Assembly: GCA_965248255.1 (NCBI GenBank)
Contig: CBDFIW010000004.1
Span: 1,798,001 to 1,862,000 of the forward strand
From: JAKZVK01 sp965248255
GTDB lineage: Bacteria > Acidobacteriota > Terriglobia > Bryobacterales > UBA6623
Reading direction: 5' to 3'
Length of the DNA stretch: 64,000 nucleotides
In this document: positions 44,998 to 54,492 of the stretch, piece after piece
Layout of the letters: each line of letters begins with the position of its first letter
Position numbering within the stretch: the first letter of the stretch is position 1
Notes under the pieces: generated by a model
Database searches by the model: none
What the model was told of the DNA's origin: nothing
The model's input: only the letters and a program-made list of their open reading frames with translations
Position numbers and translations under genes: made by a program

Positions 44998-47847
44998 CTA
45001 GCGCCGGGACCGGCCTCGGGAAGACCCTCTCGACCGGCTGACGCCGCCCGAAGACCGAGGGGTGGACCCGCGGCTGCTCCCTATCGAGCGGCTTCCGCGG
45101 GAAACCGACCCCGAGCTCCGAGGAGCCGACATCCGGCCCCTGGGTGCCGAAGAGCGAGGCATGGAGCCGCGAGATCGCATCGTAGGCGCTCGGGCCGGAG
45201 AAACCGGCCGCGATCGCGACGAGGGCATCGACGAGCGTCGTGGAGAGTAACTCCGTGATCGAGTCGCCGGCGAGCTCGACCTTGAGGGCGCCCGGCTCAA
45301 CTGGGGACTCGACGACCTGCCCGTCCTGCTGCCGGACGTGACGCGCGACCGGCTGCGGGGGGTGAACCCACCCGCTCGAGTCGATGATCTCTGTGACGAG
45401 CTGCGGGAGTTGTTTGACTGCACATTGCCGCGGTTGGATGATCGAGGACTCGAAACGCGTGAGCGGCTGCGCGGCGTAAACTGTCGCGATGGGCTCGACG
45501 AGGGCGAGGCAGAACGGCCGGACGTGCTCGACGTCCCCCTGCCGCGGGTGGAGGGTGTGGAGCCTGTCACTCGCGAACGGCTGCGTGGCACGAAACCACC
45601 TTGGCCCGAAGGCGAACTGCCCCGTGTGGCTGCGCGGGAGCGGGTCGCGGGAGCGCTCGTTGCGCGTCGTCTGGACGTGGTTTGCTCGACCGGATGGCTT
45701 AGCTGAAACGTTCTGGACGAAGACCCGCCGCGTTGGCGAACTGGGGGTTGCGGTGACGCCGTACCCGTCGCGGCCCGGCTCGGCGTGGTCCCACTTGCCG
45801 ACGGGCGGCTGCCGCCGAATGGCCGCCAAGCGGAAGTTCGTGAACTCGTGCCGGCAGCTCGGCTACGCGTGGCCGCGGTGGGAGTCCGCGGGGTAGAAGA
45901 TCCCGCGCCCGCCGGTGCTGGCGACGAGGCCCCTGGTGGGCTGTCGGTCCCTTGGGACCCGCCCCGTGCCCGCGGAAACCCTTGGAATGTGCGGCGTGTC
46001 GAAGACCCCGGCGTCGTGGTGCGCGCGGCGGCGCGGTTGCGGCCCGATCCCGTCTCAGCGGTTGTGGCGCCGGAGAGTCCCGGCGCGGTGCGCTGCTGTC
46101 CGCCGGCCGGTTGTCCACCCGGCTGCCGTCTACTTGTAGACCCCGAGACCCTCGCGCGCGCCGCGCCGCGGGATGCGGTCGATGTAGGCGAGGTCCTGAG
46201 AGACGACGGGCTTCGCACGACAGGCGACGAGCGCGTCGACGAGCCGGTGCGCGCTCGCGCGGCCGTGCTCGTGGCGGCCAGGCCCGCCCCGCCGGCGGCT
46301 CCGCGGGTTGTTGCCGCGGCAGTCGTACCACCGGTGGCGTTGCGGCTTCTGGTGCGCGCGAACTCTTGCACCGAGCCGGCGGCGCGTTCCTGCTGTTTCT
46401 GGAACGAGGCTCGCTGCACGGTGGCACGGCCGCGGTTGGTTGTAAAGAAGCGCGTCTGCCGCCCCGAAGCCGAGCTCGTGGAAGCGCGCCGGAAGTCGGT
46501 AGGTGAAGCGCTGCGGCCGCGACTTTCCCGCGAAGGCACAATGGGGAGCCGGCCCCGCATCAGTCCCGCCTGGCGCAGCTCGGAGGGACGAAGGGCTTGC
46601 GGCGTACCGACCCGGCCTCTGGCGAACGCCTCGCCCTTGATTGCCGACACCGCGTTATGATGCCGCGCGTTGCGGTAGTTGTTGTAGATGTTGACGCTGT
46701 TGTCAACGTGGATCGTGTTGTGGCCGCCACGGTGGCGGCCTCCGTACCCGCCGTAGCCGTGTCCGTACCAGGGGTAATAGCGCTCGCCCGGCGCCAACGG
46801 AATCCAGCCGAAGTGGCTGTAGCCATAGTGGTGGCCGCCTCCGAATCCGAACCCGAAATTGAACCTGTGATGCCCGCCATAGTGGCCGTAGCCGAAAAAG
46901 GCCACCAGCGCTGGCCGCCAATAGTGGTGGCCGTAGTAGGGTCCCGGATACCAACCCCAGCCGTGGTGTGCGTGGTGGAACCAGCGGCCGTAGTGGTACG
47001 GCGCCCACCCCCAACGCTCATAGCTCTGCCATGACCAGCCGTAGTAGTCGATCCACGTCCAACGGCCGTGGCGATAGGGCGCCCAGCCGTAGGAGACGCG
47101 CGGGAACCAGGAATTGCCGTAGCCTGATACGTACTGCCAACTGCCGGCGTCGTCAAGGTCTTCGGCGCCGTAGATGTTGCGGCTCAGCTTCCGGTAGCTC
47201 TCCGATTTCTGAAGGCTCTTGTCGCGCCGCTGGTTGAACTCGTCCCAGTCATCTTTCGGGTCTGCTTTTTCGATAGCGAACTCCGGCCCCTCGGCCCCGC
47301 GTCGCACGACCATCATGCGGCCCTGCTTGAGGGTCTCGACGCCTTGGCTGGAGGCGACTTCCGCTTCCCCTTTGCGCACGATCACCCTGACGAAATCCTT
47401 GCCGCGCACCTCGATGCGGTAGCGTCCGTTCTTGCCGGGACGCACCGCGACCAGCGGCGTCTCGACATCGACGTCCGCCTCGCCGCCACGAAGCTCGCTA
47501 TAGGTGACTGTGCCGCGCTCAACCTGGACCCGAAACTGGCGGTTGCTCAAGTTCGCGATGTTTACTTCGCTCGACTCGTAGAGGCGCAGCAGGTTCGAGT
47601 AGTCCAGTTGCACCTCGGCGCGAGAGGCTCGCCCGGTGGCAATCCGGTCACCCTCGACCAGCGGGGTGTTGACCGACGCCTGAATCCAGTCCCCGGAATC
47701 GCCGCGCCGGATGGTGACATCTCCATTGGTCAGGCTGACCCGAGCGACCCCCAAGGCGGGACGGTCCTCCTCTTGAGCTGACCCCAGCGAGGCCAGCAGC
47801 AAGGCAGCCAAGGAGGCTCGAATGATCCTATTGCCCGCTCGTGTCAT
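44998..47847 (-). CDS. Secreted FecR-domain protein with Trp/Tyr/His-rich middle and Arg/Ser-rich tail
   Basis: 949 residues. A signal peptide (LAALLLASLGSAQ) is followed by a FecR-like domain at residues about 35-190 (GDVTIRRGDSGDWIQASVNT, DYSNLLRLYESSEVNIANLS, DVDVETPLVAVRPGKNGRYR). Residues about 235-395 are very rich in W, Y, G and H, for example YGWAPYRHGRWTWIDYYGWS, as in DUF6600-type acidobacterial proteins. From about residue 440 to the end the protein is dominated by Ser, Arg, Thr and Pro, with many RS dipeptides. The 5' half resembles known acidobacterial proteins of unknown role; the tail is low complexity and probably disordered. It is followed by a terminator and preceded by an AT-rich promoter-like zone. 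Confidence 0.85.
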   Translation of the reverse strand: MTRAGNRIIRASLAALLLASLGSAQEEDRPALGVARVSLTNGDVTIRRGDSGDWIQASVNTPLVEGDRIATGRASRAEVQLDYSNLLRLYESSEVNIANLSNRQFRVQVERGTVTYSELRGGEADVDVETPLVAVRPGKNGRYRIEVRGKDFVRVIVRKGEAEVASSQGVETLKQGRMMVVRRGAEGPEFAIEKADPKDDWDEFNQRRDKSLQKSESYRKLSRNIYGAEDLDDAGSWQYVSGYGNSWFPRVSYGWAPYRHGRWTWIDYYGWSWQSYERWGWAPYHYGRWFHHAHHGWGWYPGPYYGHHYWRPALVAFFGYGHYGGHHRFNFGFGFGGGHHYGYSHFGWIPLAPGERYYPWYGHGYGGYGGRHRGGHNTIHVDNSVNIYNNYRNARHHNAVSAIKGEAFARGRVGTPQALRPSELRQAGLMRGRLPIVPSRESRGRSASPTDFRRASTSSASGRQTRFFTTNRGRATVQRASFQKQQERAAGSVQEFARTRSRNATGGTTAAATTRGAAGGAGLAATSTAARARTGSSTRSSPVVRSPSSLRTSPTSTASRGAARARVSGSTSRRQPGGQPAGGQQRTAPGLSGATTAETGSGRNRAAARTTTPGSSTRRTFQGFPRARGGSQGTDSPPGASSPAPAGAGSSTPRTPTAATRSRAAGTSSRTSAWRPFGGSRPSASGTTPSRAATGTASPQPPVRQRGGSSSRTFQLSHPVEQTTSRRRATSAPATRSRAATRGSSPSGQGGFVPRSRSRVTGSTPSTRGRGTSSTSGRSASPSSSPSRQFTPRSRSRVSSPRSSNRGNVQSNNSRSSSQRSSTRAGGFTPRSRSRVTSGSRTGRSSSPQLSRAPSRSSSPATRSRSYSPRRSSMPSSRSRPVSPARAPTMRSRGSMPRSSAPRGRMSAPRSSGSVSRGSRSIGSSRGSTPRSSGGVSRSRGSSRGRSRR

Positions 47848-48245
47848 GGTCCTTGTCCTCTGACACTATAGACGCAATCGGCCATCAAAATGTTAAGTAA
47901 TTGATATTAAACAACTTAGATCTGTGCGGGGCCCACTGAACAGCGGTGCAGTACCACCACTTCGGCTGAAACGAACCAACCGCTGCGATGCGGCGGATCT
48001 CGTGTCGTAACACCCACTTGGGCGTCTTGAGGAGACACTGCCCTCCAGACATTACCTCCGACGTTCGTCGGGCCGCCGCGGGTCCGTCACCCCTAGGTCA
48101 CCGCTGCGGGTCCGCCCTAAAGAAACGGAAACACCTATGACGATCTCCTATGTGGGGGCAGGCTGTCTAGACGGTAGGAGTCGGGTTGAACTAACCCGTC
48201 TCAAGGCCCGCGTTAAGCCTCCGAGACTCGGGAGGAACGGCTGCT
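47848..48245. other. Gene-free stretch between divergent genes
   Basis: AT-rich DNA at 47889-47920 (TAAGTAATTGATATTAAAC) likely holds the promoter of the FecR gene. Further right a GGGTCCG motif recurs twice about 40 bases apart (48079-48110). A GTG start for the epimerase follows GGGAGGAACGGCTGCT. No structured RNA was recognised. Confidence 0.4.
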
Positions 48246-49766
48246 GTGCGGATTCTGGCTGACTCGATCATCGTTGTGGCTTCTCTGGCCGCCGGCGTGC
48301 TGTTTGGCCTTTTCAGCCGGCTGGGCGTCGGCGAGGCGGGCAGCCCGGGCGAGACCATCCTTGCGCACTTGGAGTTCTTACTCCGAGTGGCACCACCGCT
48401 GGGGTTGGTTTCTATTGCTCTACTGTCGCTCGCGGGTGTGTACCGGACGAAGCCAGTGCTGAGCTGGCGGCAGAAAGCGGCCTCGTTGGCACAGTCGGTC
48501 ACCATCGCCTACGCGTTGCTGCTCATCGCCAGCCCCGCGATCGCACCCGAAACACCCCTGCTGTCACCCTTCGGGATCGTCGTGGCGGCGTACTTGGTCA
48601 ACGTGGCCGGAAGCATCGGTGCACGGACGGCGAAGTTCTATGTCGGCCAAAAGTTCCATGTCCAGCCCAAGAATCCCCCCGTCGAGAAACCGGTTGAGAA
48701 GGTTCTTGTCATCGGAGGCGCCGGTTACATCGGGAGCGTGCTGGTCCGGCGGCTTCTCAAAGCCGGGTATGAGGTGCGTGTCCTCGACCTGCTGATCTTT
48801 GGCGACGAAGCGGTCCGCGAGTTGTACCGGCACCCTCGTTTCGAGCTGATCCGCGGCGACTTTCGGCGAGTAGACGCGGTGATTCATGCCGTGCGAGGCA
48901 CGGACGCAGTCATTCGTCTTGGGGCGATCGTCGGCGACCCGGCCTGCGCCCTAGACGAGGAGACGACGCTGCAAACCAACTACGCCGCGACGGCGCTGGT
49001 GGCCGATGTGCGTAAAGGCTACGGGGTGTCGCGGTTGGTGTTTGCCTCGACGTGCAGCGTTTACGGGGAGAGCGATTCGATTGTTGACGAGACGTCGGAG
49101 CTGAATCCGGTATCACTATATGCCGCGACGAAGATCGATTCAGAGAGGGTCCTGCTGGCTTCTCGAAGCGAGCGCTTCCACCCGACGATCCTGCGGCTGG
49201 GTACGGCGTTTGGCTGGTCGTATCGTCCCCGTTTCGACCTGGTTGTTAACCTGCTGACCGCCAAGGCGCACTTTGAGAAGAAGGTCGTGATCTTCAACGA
49301 GGAGCAGTGGAGGCCGTTCGTCCACGTGAACGACATCGGCCGAGCCTTCCAGCGGATGCTCGATGCCTCACTGGCGGAGGTCAGCGGGGAGACCTTCAAT
49401 GTCGGCTCCGAGCACATGAACCATCGGCTGGGCGACGTCGGCCGAGCCATTCACGGTATCGCCTCCGATGTTGACGTTGTTAAGGAATCCAACGCCGATC
49501 GCCGGAACTACCGCGTCTCGTTTGAGAAAGTCCAGACCCGGCTAGGGTTCAGGTGCGAGACATCCCTCGAGGACGGCATCCGTGAGATTTACTCTCAGCT
49601 TGAACTCGGCAAGATCCCCGATTACGCCCGCGTGCTCTACCACAATCACAAGTCGGTCGAGCGGAAGGGGAACGGCGCGTTCGAATCGGCCGTGGCGCTC
49701 AAGCTCATCTCCGAGCGCTTTGCCGCTCGCAAGGACGAGCCCTCGAGACTGGGCGTCCCGGCGTGA
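48246..49766 (+). CDS. Membrane-anchored NAD-dependent sugar epimerase/dehydratase (extended SDR)
   Basis: 506 residues. The N-terminal 140 residues have four hydrophobic helices (VVASLAAGVLFGLFSRLGVG, LGLVSIALLSLAGVYR, VTIAYALLLIASPAIA, GIVVAAYLVNVAGSIG), a layout like the N-terminal half of CapD/WbpM-type polysaccharide enzymes. The C-terminal part is a classical extended SDR: KVLVIGGAGYIGSVLVRRLL binds NAD, DAVIRLGAIVGDPACALDE, FASTCSVYGES, and SLYAATKIDSERVLL with the YxxxK pair. It most likely modifies nucleotide-linked sugars for envelope glycans. GTG start 48246; the family fusion is unusual. Confidence 0.82.
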   Translation: MRILADSIIVVASLAAGVLFGLFSRLGVGEAGSPGETILAHLEFLLRVAPPLGLVSIALLSLAGVYRTKPVLSWRQKAASLAQSVTIAYALLLIASPAIAPETPLLSPFGIVVAAYLVNVAGSIGARTAKFYVGQKFHVQPKNPPVEKPVEKVLVIGGAGYIGSVLVRRLLKAGYEVRVLDLLIFGDEAVRELYRHPRFELIRGDFRRVDAVIHAVRGTDAVIRLGAIVGDPACALDEETTLQTNYAATALVADVRKGYGVSRLVFASTCSVYGESDSIVDETSELNPVSLYAATKIDSERVLLASRSERFHPTILRLGTAFGWSYRPRFDLVVNLLTAKAHFEKKVVIFNEEQWRPFVHVNDIGRAFQRMLDASLAEVSGETFNVGSEHMNHRLGDVGRAIHGIASDVDVVKESNADRRNYRVSFEKVQTRLGFRCETSLEDGIREIYSQLELGKIPDYARVLYHNHKSVERKGNGAFESAVALKLISERFAARKDEPSRLGVPA

Positions 49767-49822
49767 GGCCGGAAGCTTCGACCGACCCCCGCAGCAGAAT
49801 CAGCACGACATAAGGCGAGTAC

Positions 49823-51115
49823 TCAGGGCGCCTTCGCGGCGTCCAACAGCCGGAGCCAGTTTTCGCCGAGAATCTTCTTGATGCGTTGCTCGCTGTAGCC
49901 CTTGTTAACAAGGGATTCGGTAAGACGGGGGTAGCTGGTGGCGTCGAAGTCAAGCAGGTTAGGGCCGCTCATCAGGTCGAGGCCGATGCCGATATGGCTG
50001 TCGCCAACCATCTCGACGGCGTAGTCCACTTGGTCCGTCCAGTCGTTGACCGTGGGGAGTGGGGCGCCCGCATCGACGGCCTTCCTGTGCCGTTCGCGCC
50101 ACGGGATACCATAAGCTGTCCCGCCACGCTGGTCGCGGTCACGGACCCAGCGATCGTGCATTTCGGCGTCGAGTTCCCCGATGTACTTCCCAAAATCTTC
50201 GTAGGGCTTGCGGAAGAAGGTATAGTCCTGAATGAGATGCCGTGGCAGTGGGGCTGCATTGCCGCTCGATTGAGACCGCTGCCATTCCGAATACTCTCGC
50301 CCTAGCTGCGTGGTGCTCGAGTGCATGCCCATCAGCCCTCCCTTGGCCGCCATGGCTCTGAGCACCTGGTCGGACAGCGTCCGTGGGTGGTCCACGAAAT
50401 GTTGCAGCCCGTGGTGGCTACCGACGACCGGTGCGCGGCTAGCCTCGATGATTTGCATCTTGGCTTCGTCGGTGGCGTGGGAGAGGTCGATCATGATCCC
50501 CAGCCGGTTCATTTCGGCAACGATCTTGCGGCCCTCTTCGGTCAGACCGCCCCATTTCTTCATTCCAAGCTTCGCGTCCATGAAGGCGTTGGTGGTGTTG
50601 TGGCTGAGTGGCTGGATCATGCGGACGCCGAGGCGGTAGAAGAGCCGTAAGACGTCGAGGTCGCCTTCGGTGTCGAAGCCGCCCTCGAGCGCGAGAATGG
50701 CGGCCATCTTGCCCTTGGCGACGATGCGGCGCACGTCGGCGGAGGTGAGGGCCAGCTCCATCTTGTCGGAGTTGGCATCGAGGACGCGGTAGAACGTCTC
50801 GATCAGGCGGCAGGCCTGCTTCACGGCGTAGTTGTAGTTGTTGTAGGGGTCCTCGATGTAGACGGTATGGACGACGACGTCGAGCCCGCCTTGCTTGGCG
50901 CGGGCGTAGTCGAACAGGCCCGTCCCCTGTACTTTCCAGGGGTCAATCTTTTGATGGAAGACGGGCGTGATGATGTGGACGTGGCCGTCGACGACGATGG
51001 CTTCGTCGTGTAGTTTGGCTGCATCGATCGACTGAGCAAGCGAAGCGGTCGGCACAACGACGCTGCTTAGCAGCACAGAAACGGCGATTCTGACGATTAG
51101 TCGAGTGTGTCGCAT
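49823..51115 (-). CDS. Secreted membrane-dipeptidase (M19)-family protein
   Basis: 430 residues from ATG 51115. A signal peptide ends near ASLAQ. Zinc peptidase M19 (renal dipeptidase) features: AIVVDGHVHIITPV, MAAILALEGGFD (Glu ligand), QPLSHNTTNAF, GIMIDLSHATDEA and VVGSHHGLQHFVDHPR (His ligands). The first metal motif in M19 is usually HxD; here it is HVH, so the Asp ligand is His. The fold and other ligands are kept, so activity may persist with altered metal binding. Substrates may be dipeptides or D-Ala-containing peptides; unproven. Confidence 0.88.
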   Translation of the reverse strand: MRHTRLIVRIAVSVLLSSVVVPTASLAQSIDAAKLHDEAIVVDGHVHIITPVFHQKIDPWKVQGTGLFDYARAKQGGLDVVVHTVYIEDPYNNYNYAVKQACRLIETFYRVLDANSDKMELALTSADVRRIVAKGKMAAILALEGGFDTEGDLDVLRLFYRLGVRMIQPLSHNTTNAFMDAKLGMKKWGGLTEEGRKIVAEMNRLGIMIDLSHATDEAKMQIIEASRAPVVGSHHGLQHFVDHPRTLSDQVLRAMAAKGGLMGMHSSTTQLGREYSEWQRSQSSGNAAPLPRHLIQDYTFFRKPYEDFGKYIGELDAEMHDRWVRDRDQRGGTAYGIPWRERHRKAVDAGAPLPTVNDWTDQVDYAVEMVGDSHIGIGLDLMSGPNLLDFDATSYPRLTESLVNKGYSEQRIKKILGENWLRLLDAAKAP

Positions 51116-51477
51116 GGAGACCTCGATATCGACGTGGTAACAGAAACCCTCTGGGAGACTGACCGGTAGCTGGGTCCTACTACGGTCAGTGGTCGATATT
51201 GTACTGCGTTGAGATCGAGACGGTGCTACGGCTGACAAGCGAGATTTCCTGTGTACCAGTAAGGGTGGGATGGAGAATCGTCACATCGCTGTCGGCATAT
51301 CGCTTCGGCACTGAGCCTTCCCACTAAGCTATGGCCCGTCCGGGTCCCTCAAAGCGTCGTCAGAGGAGTCACAAACCACCTCAGATCAAGGCCTTGACGT
51401 TTGGGTTCTGGCTGGGGAAAGGAGTTTGCTTGGTCGGCGAGTCTTAGCTAGCATGGTACGCAAGGGAGACTGGCATC
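51116..51477. other. Gene-free divergent gap
   Basis: Between the dipeptidase and the bicupin. Promoters for both are expected. The bicupin start follows AAGGGAGACTGGCATC, a usable ribosome-binding site. Nothing else recognised. Confidence 0.4.
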
Positions 51478-52419
51478 ATGGCAGATGATCTTGTCGTCCT
51501 TGACGACCTGGGGCAGGCATCGACCGACTCCGCTTATGCGCGTCGTGCCCGTTTTTTTGACACGGGCAATGCGTTCAACTTGAAGTCTGCGCCTGTGCCG
51601 ACCTACAGCTTTGAGGCCGAACGTGACCAGGCGTTTGACGCGGCGACCGAAACGGCCCTGATCCCCTGCGATGCCAGCGAGCAGATGGGAATCGACGTTC
51701 CGGCGACCACGCCGCTCGTGTTGGCGCACTATGCGCGCATTGCGGCCGGTGAGAGCCTGGAGATCGTCAGCCGTGCGAGCACGGAACTCTACTATGTCAT
51801 CGACGGTGCAGGGCGCAGCACCCAGGACGGCGACCAAATCGCGTGGCGGACCGGTGACGTATTTTGTTTTCCCGGTGGCCGCAAAGGCGTGCATGAGAGC
51901 CTCGGCGGCGATGCGCTCTTGTGGCTAGTGACCAACGAGCCCCAGCTCGCGTTCGAACGCTTTCGACCGCCATCGACTGAGGAGGCTCTGGTTCAGGCGG
52001 TGCACTACCCGGTCGCCGCGATCGAAGAGCAACTTTCGCGTGCCTGCGAGAAGCTGTTGGGGCAACGCACCGCGGGCCTCGCGGTCATCTTCTCGAGCGA
52101 AGAACTCGAGCATCGGCGCAGTGTGTCACCGACGCTTACACTCGCCATGAACCAATTGCCGCCGGGCGGCTCACAGATACCGCATCGCCACAATTCAGTC
52201 GCGGTGGCTTTGGTGGTCGACGGCCCGGACGCCTACTCCAATGTCGACGCGGTACGCGTGGACTGGGCGCCCTATGCGACGATGATCACACCCCCGGGTG
52301 CAGTGCACTCACACCAGAATGAAGGGCACAAAACGGCCATGTGGCTGATCGTGCAGGACGGCGGCTTGTACTACCACTGCCGCACCTTGGACTTTCAATA
52401 TGCCGACGAGGACTCCTGA
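51478..52419 (+). CDS. Bicupin protein (gentisate-dioxygenase-like fold)
   Basis: 313 residues with two cupin barrels. Cupin 1 (about 75-160) contains RASTELYYVIDGAGRSTQDG and GDVFCFPGG but lacks the His pair. Cupin 2 (about 200-310) keeps QIPHRHNSVAVALVVDG (HxH) and PGAVHSHQNEGHKTA, so it probably binds a metal. This resembles gentisate/salicylate dioxygenases and similar bicupins. No ring-cleavage pathway genes adjoin. The substrate is unassigned. An internal His-free first barrel is a usual trait of bicupins with one metal site. Confidence 0.75.
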   Translation: MADDLVVLDDLGQASTDSAYARRARFFDTGNAFNLKSAPVPTYSFEAERDQAFDAATETALIPCDASEQMGIDVPATTPLVLAHYARIAAGESLEIVSRASTELYYVIDGAGRSTQDGDQIAWRTGDVFCFPGGRKGVHESLGGDALLWLVTNEPQLAFERFRPPSTEEALVQAVHYPVAAIEEQLSRACEKLLGQRTAGLAVIFSSEELEHRRSVSPTLTLAMNQLPPGGSQIPHRHNSVAVALVVDGPDAYSNVDAVRVDWAPYATMITPPGAVHSHQNEGHKTAMWLIVQDGGLYYHCRTLDFQYADEDS

Positions 52420-52842
52420 CGGGGGGACGTGGGGCCACTACCCGACAGACCGGCCTCTCCATGCATGGCGTTGTCAAGTTGGCGGCCGTTGGCGACCTCA
52501 ACGTCATCGACGTCGCGGAACTGCATCTAAAGCCCATGGTCGTCCATGATTTCCCGGCCGAACCGGCTGGCGCCGGCTGACCTGCCAGTGCAACTGATCG
52601 TTCAAGCGGCGGCTGCGTGGGGTCAGCCGTCAAGACTAAGCCCCACAAAACGCAATACACAGCGATCGTTCGCGGATAGGGTGGCGCAGCGGCATACGTC
52701 GCGGCGCAGAAGAGATCGCGGCATCCGAGAAAAGGGTGGTGTCTGTGAGCGCAGGTTTCACGGCAGTCTCCTTGAATAGCGCTCTTTTCATCCGTCAACG
52801 TCCCGATCGCGGGATGACCCCTTGTAGTTCCCTTTTGGCCTG
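52420..52842. other. Gene-free stretch between convergent genes
   Basis: No convincing gene or repeat. The frames on the minus strand here are antisense to the bicupin tail or short. A short C/G palindrome is absent. It may hold terminators that I could not recognise. Confidence 0.35.
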
Positions 52843-52953
52843 TCAGCCCTTCCTCGCAGCTGCCCAGTAGTGCCAGACCAGCACACCGAGGACCAGGACT
52901 GCGGAACTGAGCGACACGTAATGCAGCACCGTCAACAGCCACGGCGGGATCAC
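52843..52953 (-). CDS. Small accessory membrane protein of the SSS symporter
   Basis: A 36-residue protein, MIPPWLLTVLHYVSLSSAVL continuing VLGVLVWHYWAAARKG, with one transmembrane helix. GTG 52953 overlaps the symporter TGA (GTGA), and GAGGAGG lies inside the symporter 3' end just upstream, so translation is likely coupled. The size, single helix and position match small accessory subunits known downstream of some SSS and NSS symporters. The product is probably needed for stability or trafficking of the transporter. Found by eye, since the gene is very short. Confidence 0.7.
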   Translation of the reverse strand: MIPPWLLTVLHYVSLSSAVLVLGVLVWHYWAAARKG

Positions 52954-54413
52954 GAAGCCTCCTCCTGCGTTCCGGCAGAGGGGTCCTGCGGCCGCAACAG
53001 CGGGCCGAGGGCACGGCTACGCGTGACAGGCAACGCCACGAAGAATGCCAGTGTGGCCACCGCTGTTCCGAACAGTGCCGGGCCGATCTCGGAGTGGCCT
53101 CCCACTCCCGATCTCCAAACGACGGTGCTCACCATCCCAGCGATCATCGATATGACCACGGCGTGAACGCGGCTTTGGCGGTACCAGAACAGCCCCACCA
53201 TAAAGGGCAGGACCATCGCGGGAGCCCAGAAGTCGTAGACGAACTCCAGGATGTCGGCGATATTGGTAAACAAGAATGCGCAGATGGCAGCTGCAACGCC
53301 TGTGACCAGCGTTGTGAGTTGGGCCACTCGAAGCAGGGCACGAGGACCCGCCTTAGGTCTGAAATAGCGGCGGTAGATGTCTTCCATTACTACGGTAGCG
53401 TGACTCGATAGGCTGCTGTCGGCCGACGACATGGCGGCTGCCGCCAACGCCGCCATCATGATGCCGGAGAAGAGCGGATGGAACGTCGCACGCACCAGCG
53501 CGGGGTAGGCCTGCTGCACGTCCTGTTGGGCGACCTGACTGACGGCCGGGTCCACCGCGGCCGAAATGCCCACCACAAACGTGACGACCGGCAGAAAGAG
53601 CAACAGGAAAAGGCCCGCTCCAGCCACGCCGCGCCGTGCGTGGGCGGCATCCTTCGCGATGAAGCAGCGCACGGCATAGGGCGGCACCAAGGTCTCACCC
53701 AAAAGGAAAGCCACGAACAAGCTGATGACGCGCGTCGCCGACCAGTTGGCCGTGAGCGAGAAGTGATCGCTGCCGACTTGGCTGAGCATCGCCGCGAAGC
53801 CACCGTTGTTCGCCACCAGAATGGCGGCGGCCGTACCCATTCCTCCGACCAGGATGACGAACTGTAAGACGTCCGTCGTGACGACGGCCCGAATGCCGCC
53901 GACGGTCGAGTAGAAGATGGTCACGGCCGCACCGATCAGCAAGGCAACCTCGTAAGGGATGCCGAGCACCGTATTGGTGATGGTTGCCATCGCGGCCAAC
54001 TGCGCCGTAACAGCTCCCATCAAGAAGATGATGCAGTTGACGACGGCCAGTGCCCGTGCGAGCTTTCCGAACTTCAGCTCGAAGTAGTCGCCGACGGTGA
54101 CAAGGCTGAGTCCGCGAAGCTTCGGCGCGATATATAGGCCGGTGAAGATGAGCTGCAGGTGCCAGCCGGCAGTCACAAACGCAGCCGCGATGCCCACCTC
54201 GTAAACGCGCGACGTCATCCCGACCGACGCGCCGCCCCCTACCATCGTGGCCGCAGTCGTAGCCAGAACGATAGCCCACGGCACGTCGCGACCGGCCAGC
54301 GTGTAGTCGACCCACGAGCGAACGCGGCGGGCGCTGCGCACGCCGATCCACATCAGCAGGGCGAGGTAGGCGAACAGAGCGCCCAGTTCGTAGAATCGGC
54401 CGTCGTCGAGCAA
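52950..54413 (-). CDS. Sodium/solute symporter, SSS family
   Basis: 487 residues with about 13 transmembrane helices. It begins at TTG 54413 (LDDGRFYELGALFAYLALLM). SSS features include an early DYTLAGRDVPWAIVLATTAA followed by TMVGGGASVGMTSRVYEVG, YFELKFGKLARAL, and the sodium-site-like helix AAAAMSSADSSLSSHATVVM near residue 330. The C-terminal tail is Pro/Glu-rich. Transport is by sodium cotransport; the solute cannot be named from sequence. It is divergent from mtgA and followed by the 36-residue accessory gene. Confidence 0.92.
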   Translation of the reverse strand: MLDDGRFYELGALFAYLALLMWIGVRSARRVRSWVDYTLAGRDVPWAIVLATTAATMVGGGASVGMTSRVYEVGIAAAFVTAGWHLQLIFTGLYIAPKLRGLSLVTVGDYFELKFGKLARALAVVNCIIFLMGAVTAQLAAMATITNTVLGIPYEVALLIGAAVTIFYSTVGGIRAVVTTDVLQFVILVGGMGTAAAILVANNGGFAAMLSQVGSDHFSLTANWSATRVISLFVAFLLGETLVPPYAVRCFIAKDAAHARRGVAGAGLFLLLFLPVVTFVVGISAAVDPAVSQVAQQDVQQAYPALVRATFHPLFSGIMMAALAAAAMSSADSSLSSHATVVMEDIYRRYFRPKAGPRALLRVAQLTTLVTGVAAAICAFLFTNIADILEFVYDFWAPAMVLPFMVGLFWYRQSRVHAVVISMIAGMVSTVVWRSGVGGHSEIGPALFGTAVATLAFFVALPVTRSRALGPLLRPQDPSAGTQEEAS

Positions 54414-54492
54414 CTATGGCGCCTCGCCCATCGTTCGCACGAGTCACCATCATATACACGCGAAGCGGACTGCGCGAGCACTACTCGTTTGG

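Noticed and set aside
45785..46660. 291-codon plus-strand frame opposite the Arg/Ser-rich gene
   Set aside because: Shadow produced by the biased composition of the minus-strand gene; Arg/Ala-rich with no domain.
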